A stretch of DNA of 64,000 bases from Leucaena leucocephala (lineage: Eukaryota > Streptophyta > Magnoliopsida > Fabales > Fabaceae): the NCBI GenBank assembly GCA_037074615.1, contig CM073557.1, forward strand, positions 9,564,501-9,628,500. Reading direction: 5' to 3'. The first letter of the stretch is position 1; every line of letters starts with the position of its first letter. Position numbers and translations under genes: made by a program. The notes under the pieces are model-generated. The model was given only the letters and a program-made list of their open reading frames with translations. It was not told the origin of the DNA and ran no database searches. Below, in pieces: positions 1 through 11,510 of the stretch.

Positions 1-1758
1 TGGCATCATTACAAGGCTTCTAGGGCAAGCTTGATTAAAGGTGAAATATGAACCATTAGATCAAATAGTAACCAAACTAATCTTGGCCTTTTATTTCCTC
101 CCAAATTTGCCTATAAATACCCCCTCAAATCACACTTGATTCCACTCTCTTGGCACCTAAGGGAACCTCTGCCAAAATTTACATTGAACTAAGAAAGAAG
201 CACACAACTTGGAGCAACAAGCAAGGTAACTAGCTTCTTTGTTTTTGGACTTTAATCTAGCAAGTTAGCTCTTAGTTTTAAGGGGTTTTTGTGACATATT
301 TCCCTTGAGGGTGCTGCTGGAAGTTCTGTTCATATGTGATAAGAATATGAGTTTTATGTTATGGATAGTTTAGACAATCTTAAACAAGCTAGAATTAAGT
401 GGTATAGGCTTGGAAATTCAAGTATATGGAAGTGAACCATGAGAATTTATTTTAGAAAGATGGAAGTATGGAACATAAAATGGAAAAAGAATGGAAGTTA
501 GTGAAAACCTAGTCTTGGAATTGTTTTCAAGTTGAGTTGTAACTTGATGTTACTTTGTAATGGCTAGGTTTTGATATTTGTGAGGGAAGAAAAACATCTC
601 AAGAAGACTTTGTCAAGGATAGGTTAAAAGGTAGCAAGAATACCTAACTATAGTTTCATATTTGTTTGGTTGCATGCTTGCTTGTTAATTATGATGTTTG
701 GTTGAGCTTGAGATTATGCCATCATGTTGATGATGAAGTATGGTTGATTGCAACTCCTTGCAAATAATGTCATGACAATATACATGTTAGAGTTTGCTTA
801 TGTATTATTATGAAGTAGCTCCCATCTCATGATAATATGTTAAGTATCTAATTAATCATGCATGATATTATAGTTTGTATGACTTGCTATTGAGATTTCC
901 ATGAAATCTCATTCTTTCCATATGCATAACCATGTTATAGGTGATGGAACATCTCAAGGAAAAAGGGTAAATATAAATGGTTGAACTTGTATAATAAGGT
1001 ATATTGGTTACTTGACACTATGGAAGGATATAATAGGATGCATAGTGTATTAACATGTGGTTGTATTATGAGGTTGTAGCTTTATAACGATGTTTACAAC
1101 AACTTAACCAACGAGTTTGAACTTGAAATTTTGTATGATAATAGCTAAGATAAATATAATTAAATGGACACCAAGAATGCCTCAATTGGTTAAGTATTCG
1201 AGTTACTATGATTTTTCTAATTTGAAGATAAAATCTGGAATTGAGATAAAGTGAGCAACTGGAGGCAGTGAGGTTCCAATATTAATTTAATATAGTAAAT
1301 GAACTAGTTTTTCCATGAAATTTTATGGTCTCAAAGAATACTTCTGGAGCTTTAAATCCATAGGTAACACGTTTCATTTTGACAAGTAACCAAAGAGAAA
1401 TGAATTTTTGAAATTATGGCAAAGAAACTGGAACTTTCATATTTACTAAATGAACAGTATTTTTCAACGAATAAACTGATTTCATTTGGATAATAAAACC
1501 TCAGTTTACATTTTTATTTCAAATTTAAATGAAATAGATTTCATTAGAAATTTGAACCACCCTATTTCAATTTTTCTAAATTTAATTATGAATTTTCAAA
1601 ATTAAGTATATGTTCTAGATTATGAAATGAACAATATCAATGAATAGTACCCGATAAGAAATCTTTTGAAAATGCATATTTCTAAAGCAAAAGGCTATAT
1701 AATTGGTTCAAATGACTTCCAATTGAGTATAATTGAAGTTGAAAATAAGGATATGACA
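1..1758 (+). mobile_element. Type A LTR of the long-LTR family, left end outside window
   Basis: The segment reads in the same direction as the solo LTR at 17638-24383. A TATA box (TATAAATA, 112-119) is followed by a CCCCCTCAAATC run and, about 105 bp on, a splice-donor-like AAGGTAAC near 225. The conserved LTR hairpin is at 892-910 (GAGATTTC, 3-base loop, GAAATCTC). The U5-like tail matches the other type A copies in order. The end is odd: instead of the usual GGATGTTACA it finishes in GGATATGACA, which is the inverse of the family's LTR start, and it abuts the purine tract of a minus-strand element. Either the copy is chimeric or its terminus was converted. The U3 lies outside the window. 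Confidence 0.75.
112..119 (+). promoter_or_regulatory. LTR TATA box
   Basis: TATAAATA followed by CCCCC. The same context recurs in every type A LTR of the window, in the LTR's own orientation. Confidence 0.7.
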
Positions 1759-1775
1759 ACATTTCTACCCCTTAA
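1759..1775 (-). promoter_or_regulatory. Polypurine tract of long-LTR copy 1
   Basis: Read on the minus strand this is AAGGGGTAGAAATGT directly before TGTCATATCC. It matches the tract next to the 3' LTR of the complete copy (about 52641-52655, GGGGTAGAAA). It marks the 3' end of the internal region of copy 1. Confidence 0.7.
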
Positions 1776-3789
1776 GATAATTGTTATCATCAAAATTTAA
1801 TTAGCATCTTAGCTAAGAAACCTTGGATATGTCTTCTCTTTTCATCCTTTTCTAGTTTATGACTAAGGTTTAGGGGTATATTTGAGAATTGTGTCTTTCT
1901 ATTATGGACTTGTGAATGGTGTCCATTTCTTTCATATATAACCCTTCATAAATTTGATTCAATTCTGGCATTTCTGTCATTCCTTTCCCTTATTCATTTC
2001 ACTTCTCAATATACTTCTCATTATGTTACTCATTCCATATCCTCCCTCTGTATCTTATTACATATCTCGGGATACTATAAGTTTAAGATTCTCTTTGACT
2101 TATAACTTGATCAGTCTCTTAGGAGGATTATACTCTTGTATTATACTTTGAATCTTTCCTCTTAAGTCTTTTCTTCTAACTTAATATAAGGGTTATGATC
2201 TCTCACTTCTTAGTTCTCTAGGTGTTTATACTGACTTCCCAGTGCTCAACCATCACAATATTACCCTTTCTCGAGCACACTTAACTTTTGTATACTGATG
2301 GGTTAGCACCTGAATATAATTTGTAGGCCCTTAAGTCATTGCCTATCCCTACTTTATATAATCATATTTTTCTATTATATTTCCTTAGACCCTCTTTCTT
2401 TACTCTTTACCGGGTCTATACAACTCTTATTCTCTGCAGCTTCCTTTTAAGGACTTACATGCTTACATATGGTCCCTTCTAAATTTATAGGAGATTCTCT
2501 CTTCTTTTCTTTAGGCATGCTTCCTACAAACTTAGGGTTACTTTATACTCAAGACTAGAAAATTTAATTATTACCTTTAACTCCTTCATTGTGTAAGAAA
2601 ATCCTGCGTATAGTCTATATAGTAAGATTTATCCAAGAAAAATGTCGTGGGTACTCTCTCTGTATGAGTTAAACATATTGTGAGGCTTTCATACCTTACG
2701 CTCATCCTTGGTAATTGTCTTCCTAGGGAAATATGGTGTTGTCACTAATTTCCATGGGTTACCTTTTCTTTCCCTTAGGTTAGGTTGATTTGGAATCCCC
2801 CATAATCGTCCTAAGCCTTTTTCAAGATTTATCGAATTCCTAAATAATGTTTTGGTGAAAACCATGTTAGGAACATATAACAATTTTCTTGAAGATTTAA
2901 AACCAACAGACTAAGCCATAAGGATAGCCACCTCCACTTATTGATAACTCAACTGATAGTTACCCAGGACAATTTATAAAAACTACTATTATCTATCTAG
3001 ACTTTACTCATTTCCTTTATCACTCAAGAATTTCTCATATCATTTTTATCTTTCTAATAGTAACTTGACTTTCTTTATATGACTCACTTAATATTAGCGG
3101 GGTTCTTCATAACATCATTTTCTTTTATGGCTTTGTGCAAAGTTAATGAGCAATTTTCTTATCTCATCTGGTGGATACGGCTCTATCACAAACTGCATTG
3201 TCCATCTCTTTAAAGTGGTTTTATCTCAAGAACATTCTAGTTCTATTTCATAAATAATATAATTTTCATTACATAGATACTGCTCTTTTTTATAGCTAGA
3301 TCCTTACTTTCATAACTATATATCATTTCATTTCATGTTCATAGTACATCATTTGTATGTCATATTTCTATTAAAAGAATCTATCTTGAGTATTGTAATC
3401 ATATATCTACAGGTACGCCTCTAATGTTTCTTTAATTATTCTAACTAAAACATTCTAGCAACTTCTTTACTTTAGCTCTTTATTTAACTTACTATTGTTA
3501 TCTCATAATAGACTCTTATTTCTGATCTTAAACTCAATTCTAATTTCTTAAAAATTCATTAGGAATAGCTAGCTTATCTATTCTACTTTTCTCTATTATA
3601 CTATTATCTATCCTCTCAGGATAATAGTTATTTATGAAACATATCAGGTCTAGAGTAATATAGAGGGTGCATACCAGACATACAATTTAAATATGTAATT
3701 ATTCTTATTCCAATGAAGGTAGAGCATGAATGTTAATTCAAGTCATACCTTGAATTAACTCAGGTGACTTTATTACCTTTTTACTATTC
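1776..3789 (-). mobile_element. Copy 1, non-coding 3' internal region
   Basis: About 2 kb of pyrimidine-rich (+ strand) sequence lies between the CCHC knuckle and the purine tract. I see no RT, RNase H or integrase motif on either strand. Short blocks are shared with 52641-54900 in the complete copy; the clearest is the block with GGGTACTCTCTCTGT at about 2650 and 54118. The shared blocks show that this is a regular part of the element. The space is too small for a pol gene, which supports a gag-only, non-autonomous element. Small ORFs here (for example 2689-2883, minus) have no recognisable domain. Confidence 0.65.
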
Positions 3790-4153
3790 ATGTCAAATAC
3801 TCTCCCCCAGTGTTGAGATCTGTCACATGTGGCATTTTGTTGGCACTCCTTGGTATAATGTCCTGGCTTACCACATATATAACAAACTCCTTGACCTACT
3901 AAATAAGGCCTACTTCTGTGGTTCCTATAATAGATTTCACACCTATTCTGACAGCCTTGTTAGAACCATTCTAATTGGAGGTACTATAATAGGTTCATCT
4001 TTTAGGCATTCAGGGTATGGCAGGCTATTCTTTGTAATCCTATATGCTTCAATCGCTTCATTAAATCTTTGTTTCTATCTATGAAAAATCCTTTCTCTTA
4101 ATGAAGAATTCAGTCCTTGAGTTAATTTCTCTGTCATTGACTAGGGCTCAAAT
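3790..4153 (-). pseudogene. gag C-terminal part with CCHC zinc knuckle, copy 1
   Basis: Minus-strand translation gives a CCHC knuckle, CYICGKPGHYTKEC (about 3840-3890), spaced C-X2-C-X4-H-X4-C as in retrotransposon nucleocapsids. To its right lies a stretch containing MTEKLTQGLNSSLRERI, the usual end of a plant Ty3/gypsy gag domain. Gag packages the element RNA; the knuckle binds nucleic acid. The reading frame contains stops and a frameshift between the two parts. It is the downstream piece of the gag at 5624-6712, from which it was separated by an Athila-like LTR (4154-5623). No protease motif follows it. Confidence 0.8.
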
Positions 4154-5623
4154 TGTCATCGTCTGATCTGTCAAAATAAAAATAATTACACCATATTAAT
4201 GTAGTATAAGGCACAACTCTATGATTCTTCTCAAGGAGCCCTTTTTATTGGAATCCTAGCAAATCAGTGACAAAACCATTAAAAACTTGAGTTAAAGTAA
4301 AATGAGTTTTAGGTTTGATTGATTTTTGATGCAATAAAATAAGGATGCAATAAAGTAAATATTTTTGTATTTTTTGATTAAGATGGAAAATGAGTGGATT
4401 GTGAAAGAAATATGTTAAGAAAAACTCTTGATGATGAAAACCTATCTATCATTGCTTTTAATTTGATATGGGAATTTTAAAATCACTAATCTTAAATAAA
4501 ACCTCAATCGATCTATTCAGTCTAGAATATTAACATTCCTTAAACTCCTTTGATCAATGCTAGTTCAAAAACTATTAATGCGCTGTTAAAAACCACTTAG
4601 TGTGTAATTAAATTAGATGATGAAAATGCCCTCAAATGATCATCAATCGATAACCATAGATTTCAAGCAATTGAATTAGTTAGCAACGATAGTTGATAAT
4701 AGACTAATTATCCAGAAATCAAAACCAAAATATTCATATTAAAATCAACATTCAAATTATACAAATTCAATTACAAAACCTAATCTTAGAATAATCGATC
4801 GATATTCAATCCCTACTCATACAATGAAAACCCTAGATCTAGGAATTCCAAATCATGGAAAAGGTAGAGATTAAAACAGAAAACTCCCCAGTATAGTATA
4901 GTCCATGAGCTCAAGATATGCAATCCATCACCAAGAGACTAAAGATTTAGCCTCTCATGACTCCTACTGTGCTACAATCGTTGCTTAGATATTATGCTAT
5001 TAAGAAAGCACAAAAATGATGATGGAAAGATGAATGATGGAAGATATGTGTGTAGGTTGTGGAAAGAGTGTTGAGAAAATAATTGAGTATTGCTTCTTAG
5101 CCATATCAAGTAAAAACCAACCTCCCTTTGCGTCTGTAGCTTCCTTCTCCTTTTAATGCTTAAATGACCTAATAAAAAATGCGCAGCTTCACTAATTGTC
5201 TTCTTTGGTCGTGACCAAATCCTATTTTTGGTCGTGACTTATGAACACAAGAAAACTTCCTAGAAGAAATGAGGTCGCGACCTGTAGACACTTTGTTCAC
5301 GACTAAAGAGCACAGAAGCTGCCTTCCTTGATTTGATTCTCTTTGTCTTATGATTTCTTTTTTGCTTACATTAGTCCTTGGTTCTCCTCTAAAATACTTG
5401 CAATTCAACATCAAAGCTCACTGTAAAAGTCCAACCAGTTACTAAAGAATGACATATATGTAGTTTGGAGGGGTTAATTTACTATTTTAACCTTAGATCA
5501 ACATATTGCCAAACATAATCATGTATTACCACAAAAACACAATTTCAGAAATAAAATAAATGGTAAAGTTGTCACAAGACTCTTAAAATGTCACATAAAC
5601 CACACACAATTTTTGTCCTATCA
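4154..5623 (-). mobile_element. Solo LTR of an Athila-like element
   Basis: The + strand runs TGTCATCGTCTGATC...TTGTCCTATCA and matches 25593-27063 along its whole length. The latter is identified as a 3' LTR by an adjacent purine tract. In element orientation the LTR starts TGATAGGAC. It sits between two parts of one gag gene, so it is an insertion. No internal Athila-like sequence flanks it, hence a solo LTR. The 5-bp flanks (CAAAT left, GTCGT right) do not match, so the ends were altered or the solo LTR arose by inter-element recombination. It carries four GTCGCGAC-type boxes at 5208-5303. Confidence 0.8.
5208..5315. repeat. Paired GTCGCGAC-box cluster, copy in Athila-like LTR
   Basis: There are four 8-bp boxes. 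GTCGTGAC is at 5208 and 5231, GTCGCGAC at 5274 and TTCACGAC at 5296. Start-to-start steps are 23, 43 and 22 bp. A CACA(A/G)-type word follows the second and fourth boxes after 7 bp (5246 and 5311). See findings. Confidence 0.6.
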
Positions 5624-6712
5624 GTCGTATATCTCTCATCATTCATGTGATTTAGATATGTAGAATAATGAGAGAGGTGGATGAGCTTGGCTAAGTAGCC
5701 ATCAAAGGGTTCCTTCTTACCTTGTCTCAACATCAAAAAGTCAGTCTCGTGCTCATCCCTTATAGGCTGAGGAAAATACTTGTTGTAGAATTATTTGAGA
5801 ATGATATCCCATGTAAGAGGGATATTTCTTGCTCACAAAATAATTTTTGTATTTCTCCATAGGCGTCGGCAACTTTTTCTAGCTTATATATATATATATA
5901 TCCATTTGCACCTTTTGCACTGAAGGATAATTTAAAACTTTAAATATTTTCTCCAAGTGATTCACCCAATCCTCTACAGTTTGAACATTAAAGGCTCCTT
6001 CAAATGTAGGTGGATTGTGCCTGCAAAATCATTCTATCCATATTTGTATATTTTCTTGCTCCACTTTAGACCCTGGTTGTCTATCCAATCCAGTTCTAGT
6101 ATATCCTTGGCCAGACTGTGGTTCCTCAAGGGCTCCTTCTTCTATTCATCGTAAATCAATTATAGTTGTTACTATTGCTATTGTTATATTAGCATTTCTT
6201 TCCTGCTCCTAATGTTCTTGTGTCTCTTAGATTTCATCTATTACCTCTTGCTGTTGTTCTAGCCTATCCATAATAATTTGCATAGGTTCGCAGGGTTGCT
6301 AATCCCCTCACTATGGGGCTCTATAACTTGGGGTCTAACTATTATATGGGTGTTAACCATTGTTTCTATTTTCTCTAGTCTATAATTAAGAAAACACAAT
6401 CAAATGTACGTATAATAACTTTCCTCTATTTATTATAAAAAATATATACATATAGTAGAACAATATTTATTTGTATAACAAAACATGTTTACATATCACA
6501 TACATACATATGCATGCCATAGTCAACTGCCTCGTACAAAGCATATAGAGTATATCATCATCATAAAATATACATCAAGCACCCTAGGTCTCATTTTACC
6601 TATACTCCTAGGCAAGCATTGACCTTCTAACTCATGTCCTATTTTCAAGAAGAACTAGCCACACATATTGCTTTACGTTGTGGATCCATTCTTGGATATT
6701 GCTGTAAGGAAT
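5624..6712 (-). pseudogene. Retrotransposon gag domain (Ty3/gypsy-type), copy 1
   Basis: The minus strand, right to left, encodes a Retrotrans_gag-like domain. A segment with VQTVEDWVNHLEKIFKVL lies at about 5920-5980, then KVQM, then FYNKYFPQPIRDEHE and a stretch ending MLRQGKKEPFDGYL, and finally LIHLSHYS near 5650-5690. These match the usual order of the plant gypsy capsid domain. Frames are broken, and a (TA)n expansion at about 5885-5902 adds tyrosine-isoleucine codons. The gag is interrupted on the left by an Athila-like LTR and on the right by the copia element at 6713. The C-terminal knuckle lies beyond the left insertion and the N-terminal leader ORF beyond the copia element. Confidence 0.8.
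5885..5902. repeat. (TA)n microsatellite
   Basis: About nine TA units inside the broken gag of copy 1. Confidence 0.8.
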
Positions 6713-8380
6713 TGGAAGACACGCAGCAGAAATTAACTTAAAAATTTTTCCATTCCCTGCCAAGATCTACCGTATGTGTTTAAGTTAAGTGGAAAGAAGT
6801 ATTACACTCAGTATTCAGTCACGACTTTCTCAGCTTCTGGTTGCGACGTCCACAGCTTCTCTCCGTAGCTCGTGATCTCTTTTCGATCGCAAGAAGTCGA
6901 TGACTCAGGTCAGCTTCCTCTACTGGTATCCACACAAACAGCGTTCCAACCATGAATGACGTGCTAGCGCCTCCTGTCCCTCTAGGACTTACTCAATAAT
7001 TCATCCTCTCCGTCTCTATTTCGGTAGTTTCTTATCTGCAAACCTTTTTGTGTATTCCCGTTCACACCTTTTTTCTCTATCCCAACCGTAACTCCTAAAT
7101 ATCAGATATATAGGATACTATACATGTTACCATAGACTTGAATTTTTAGGATTAATCTTATATTAATTATGAAATTAATATAATATTATATATTGTATAA
7201 TTTGATAAGAAACTAATTAAATAAATAGTGTTTATATTAAATCTGTCCCACAGATTTAATTCACCCATTTATTTAATTTAAAATAAAGATAAGACAGAAT
7301 TACATTTGATTTATTCTCATAAATCAAATTTGAGATATCATATCAATTTGAATTTCAAATTCAAACGTGCTAGAGATTTAATTTATCCTTATAAATTAAG
7401 TCTTGTAAATATCTCTTATATATAATATATGTACGAATTTATATATATACGAATATAAATATAAATAAATATATACATCCACCCTGGATCATTCATTGAA
7501 TCTGGACATGTCTTAGATTCAATGAATTTGGATATCATAGCTCGTGTTGGGTTATTTTGTGTGCGACCCTGTAGGCCTATATGAAGTTGGCAGTGGGCTA
7601 TTTACTATACTGACTCACAAGTCATAAGCGGTCTCTAGCAAGATATCATGACTACCCAAATCATATGAGGATCGATTAATGATGTAACCTTTTATACAAC
7701 CATATCATGTCCCTTTTGTCACACGATATTTTGGTCATAGATGAGGCTGGGAGAATGTCATCCTTCTATTCCTAACCGTTACTTTCTCGATCCCTGAGTA
7801 GTCTGACTATAGAAATGGAACTACCTTTCCTTTACAGTATGGCCATACATTTCTCAAACTCACTCATCAAGGGGCCCAGTAATATCTCTCTATGAATGTG
7901 AGGAAAAGTTCCATCTTGACCATTCACATTCCTCCACACGAAAAACCACTAAGCCCGAACATAGTGTTTATGATCACTCGGTCAAAAGTGACTTTTGACT
8001 AGGTCAAAGATGAGCGTTTGTAATGTAGGAATCCATGATGATCTCAAGTCAAAGGGCATAGTGACATGGTTTGTATATAAGAGAAGCTTATGACTTAACC
8101 CATGCAGCTCTCTCATAGCGGGTCGATCCAACACCTTGTACACTTACATGTGCCTATGACTTTGATTTATATCTCTATACATCTTCAAAATCATACTGGT
8201 CTTATTTCATCTCTGCTCCCGCACAGATGACCGACCAGGAACATTTAGGATAAGATCATGAGTTATCTAAGGATGGTCATCACAGTAAACATGCAAATAA
8301 TATGATAACACAATTAGTAAATTCATAAATCAACAATGTTCATAAGACAATGATTGGCCCCTAGGGCACAATTTCCAACA
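6713..8380 (-). repeat. 3' LTR of the copia element
   Basis: 1668 bp. + strand TGTAAGGAATTGG...TTTCCAACA, that is TGTTGGAAAT...CCTTACA in element orientation. It carries a GTCACGAC/GTTGCGAC pair at 6818 and 6840 and a W-box palindrome at 7981-7999. Confidence 0.92.
7981..8008. promoter_or_regulatory. W-box palindrome in copia LTR U3
   Basis: GTCAAAAGTGACTTTTGAC is a 9-bp inverted repeat around one base. It contains TTGAC and GTCAA, the core of WRKY-binding W-boxes, with another GTCAAA just to the right. The same block is kept in the 5' LTR (14910-14928) and in the solo LTR (21843-21861). Confidence 0.45.
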
Positions 8381-8395
8381 ACCTCCCACTTGCAC
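8381..8395 (-). promoter_or_regulatory. Polypurine tract of the copia element
   Basis: Minus strand CAAGTGGGAGGT directly before the 3' LTR start TGTTGG. Confidence 0.8.
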
Positions 8396-8442
8396 TAGGT
8401 ACAATCATTAATTTGACTAATTCCTATTGACCTAAGATGATG

Positions 8443-8860
8443 CTAATGCTTTGCCTGCACAAGCGGCTTTGTTAGAGGATCAACAACATTATCTTCTCCT
8501 GCTACTTTGCATATTTTTATATCACTTCTATCGTTGATTTCTCTTATGAGATGAAATCGCCTGAGTATATGCTTGGTCCTTTGATGTGATCTAGGCTCTT
8601 TGGCCTGTGCAATGGCACCGCTATTGTCACAGAGCAAAGTTATTGGATCTGAGATGGTAGGTATCACCCCTAGTTCTATGATGAACTTCCTGATCCAAAC
8701 GGCTTCCTTAGCTGCATCAGATGCTGCTATATACTCAGCTTCCGTTGTAGAATCTGCTACAGTGCCCTGCTTAGAGCTGTTCCAGCTTACTGCTCCATTA
8801 TTGAGGAGGAATATATATCCAGACTGCGATTTTTAGTCATCTTGGTCAGTTTAAAAACTC
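8443..8860 (-). pseudogene. copia RNase H domain
   Basis: The minus strand encodes the C-terminal RNase H of the pol polyprotein, which removes RNA from the RNA-DNA hybrid. Visible pieces are GYIFLLNNGAVSWNS (about 8790-8830), the TEAEYIAASDAAKEA block (about 8700-8740, acidic active-site region), then LLCDNSGAIAQAKEP, HQRTKHILRRFHLIRE and a VDPLTKPL ending. A 74-residue open stretch covers 8443-8667. Upstream the frame is shifted or stopped. It is the last domain before the purine tract, as in all copia elements. Confidence 0.85.
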
Positions 8861-8988
8861 ACATCTGTGTAACCAATTACACAGAGTTCGTCATCCAATC
8901 CACCATAGACAAAAAATAAGTCCTTAGTCCTTCTTAAGTACTTAAGGATATTCTTGACAGCAGTCCAATAGCCCTCACCAGGGTCCTG

Positions 8989-9999
8989 TTAATATCTGCT
9001 AGTCATACTTAAGGCAAACGAGATATCTGGTCGAGTACATAACATGGTGTATATGATAGATCTTATGGCCAAGGCATATGGAACTTTACTCATGCGACCT
9101 CGCTGATCAGATATACTAGGACACAAATCTTTGCTAAGGTGAATACCATGAGACATGGGTATGAAACCCCTCTTTGATTCGTGCATACTGAACCTATGCA
9201 GTATTTTGTCTATGTATGTACTCTGACTGAGTCCTAGAAGTCTTTTAGATCTATCTCTATAGATCCTGATTCTTAGGATGTAGGTGGCTTCACCCAAGTC
9301 TTTCATCGAGAAAGACTTTCCTAACCAAGACTTGACAATCTGCAAGGTAGGAATGTCATTTCCAATAAGTAGGATGTCATCGACATAGAGTACCAAAAAC
9401 ACAACTGTGCTCCCACTAACCTTCTTGTACACACAAGATTCATCAATGTGTTGAAGAAATCTAAACTCTTTGACTACTTCATCAAAATGATGATTCCAAC
9501 TCCAAGAGGCTTGCTTTAGTCCATAAATGGACCTTTGAAGCTTGCACACTTTACTAGAGTCCTCAGAACACGTAAACCCTTCAGGTTGTGTCATGTACAC
9601 ATCCTCAAGGAGCTTTTCATTAAGGAAGGCTGTCTTGACGTCCATCTGCCATATTTCATAGTCATAATATGCTGCTATGGCAAAGAGGATTCTGATTGAT
9701 TTGGCCATTGCAACTAGGGAAAATGTCTCATCATAGTCCACACCATGAGTTTGAGTAAATTATTTTGCAACCAGTCGTGCCTTGAAGACATTTATATTAC
9801 CATCCATGTCAGTTTTCTCCTTAAAAAACCACTTGCACCCAACAATTTTTACACCTTCAGGTAGGTCGACTAAGGTCCAAACTTGATTGTCATACATGGA
9901 TTGCATCTCAGACTTCATGGCATTAAGCCATTTTTCAGAGTTTGGTCCCACTATAGCTTCTCGATAGGTAGTTGGCTCATTATGCTCAATGAGCAACAC
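8989..9999 (-). pseudogene. copia reverse transcriptase
   Basis: Copies element RNA into DNA. An open stretch at 9760-9999 (from EWLN-like EKWLNAMKSEM to FKARLVAK) is followed in the same frame, after one stop codon, by 250 residues at 8989-9741. The stop falls where copia RTs have glycine in VAKGF. Key blocks are WQMDVKTAFLN, YMTQPEGF, SIYGLKQASWSW (QASR is usual, so the R is changed), and the catalytic FLVLYVDDILL motif. The region ends in TRPDISFALS. The copy is close to intact but inactive. The upstream frame to integrase is shifted. Confidence 0.9.
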
Positions 10000-10016
10000 A
10001 TCACGACTGTCAGAAA

Positions 10017-11041
10017 TTAGAAATCCATATCTCTGAGGCTGAAGTCGTGCCCTATTAGATTTCTGTGGACCTTGCGTGACTTGAGGAGTCTCAACAACTT
10101 GTTGTGAGTCTTCTTTATTTTACATCTACAGTTTTGTGGTGTATTGGGGCTCTTGAACTTCTTCGAGGTGTACCTTTCTCCCACTGGTTCTTTTAGAGAT
10201 AAATTCTCGTTCGAGAAAGATACCATTTCTGACAACAAACACTTTGTTATTAGCAGGGTTGTAGACATAGTATCCCTTGGTTTCCTTAGGATATCCCACA
10301 AAAAGGTACTTTGAGGATTTGGTCGCTAATTTGTTTTAGGCTTGTTGCTTAATATAGACCTCTCATCCCTAAATCTTGAGCAAAGATAAACTAGGTGTCC
10401 TCCCAGTCTATATCTCATACGGAGTCTTTTCAATTTCCTTAGATGGAACACGATTGAGTGTGAACGCAGCTGTCTCTAGGACATGGCCCCAAAAGAAGGG
10501 TGGAAGATCTGTTTGACTCATCACAGATCGAACCATATCTAATAGTGTTCGATTCCTCCGTTCAGAAATGCCATTCCATTGTGGTGTCCCTGGAGGAGTC
10601 AATTGTGAGACTATCCCACAACTCCTAAGATGATAAATAAACTATTGGCTCAAATATTCACCACCCCGATCAGATTGAAGGGCTTTAATTATTTTCCCAA
10701 GCTGGTTTTGTACTTTATTTTGAAATATTTTGAACATTTTAAAAGATTCAGATTTATCTTTATCAGATAGATGTACCCATATCTGCTAAAATCATCTATG
10801 ATGTTATCAAGTACGAATAACCTCCTCTGGCATTTGTGTTCATCGGTCCACACACATCTGTATGTATGAGGCCTAATAAATCAGTGGCCCTCTCACTGTG
10901 CCTAGTGAAAGGTGACTTTGTCAGCTTTTCTAACAAGCAAGACTCACAAGTGTCATATGATTCAAAATCAAATGAGTTGAGAAATCCATCTTGATGGAGT
11001 TTGGAAATGCGTTTCTCATTTATGTGGCGCAGACAACAGTG
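10017..11041 (-). pseudogene. copia integrase
   Basis: Inserts the DNA copy into the genome. From right to left: a pre-integrase zinc-binding region (LRHINEKRISKLH, CESCLLEKL, about 10920-11030), LIHTDVCGPM with the first catalytic Asp (about 10860), LQSDRGGEY with the second Asp (about 10650), and NGISERRNRTLLDMVR with the catalytic Glu (about 10560). An open stretch at 10408-10602 covers the Glu motif. The C-terminal GYPKETKGYYVYNP block is at about 10240-10300. The three catalytic residues are present, but several frameshifts and stops break the domain. Confidence 0.88.
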
Positions 11042-11510
11042 CTAGAGGTATGTCGGATTCAAATAGTTTGGTTTGACCCTTTTGGATGTTATGTTATAGA
11101 TATTTCCATGATTGGGTTGTTCCAAATTTAATATGTAATGATCAACATGCAAATCACCATGAGCATAGAAAACATCATTACGATAAATAGAACATCTTCT
11201 ATTCCCAGTAATGGAAGTGAAACCTTCCTTATCCAAATAAGAAAGTGAAACTATGTTACTACTTAAAGTAGGAACATAATAGCAATTGTTCAAAACTAAC
11301 CAAAGCCTAGTGGGCAGAACTAATTCATAAGTGCCTACAGCTAACGCAGTAACCCTTTCTCTGTTTCTAACTCGTAGGTCAACTTCGCCCTTTTTTAGCT
11401 TCCAACTGTCCTTTAGTCCCTGCATATTTGTACAAATGTGAGAACCACATGCAATATCTAATACCCATGTGGTGGAATTAGAAAGATGAATGTCTATAAC
11501 ATAAATACCT
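11042..11510 (-). pseudogene. copia aspartic protease
   Basis: Processes the polyprotein. In the 269-residue open stretch 11042-11851 the C-terminal half holds WVLDIACGSHIC (about 11430-11470), which aligns with the copia protease active site D-T/S-G or D-T-A-C-G-S-H. The second residue is Ile instead of Thr. Later blocks RVRNRERVTALAVGTYEL and YYVPTLSSNIVSLSYL are typical. It ends at a stop before the pre-integrase domain. Confidence 0.85.

Noticed and set aside
1954..6212. Small + strand ORFs at 1954-2151, 3764-4084, 5957-6154 and 6015-6212
   Set aside because: They lie opposite gag or in the non-coding internal region of a minus-strand element and show no domain.
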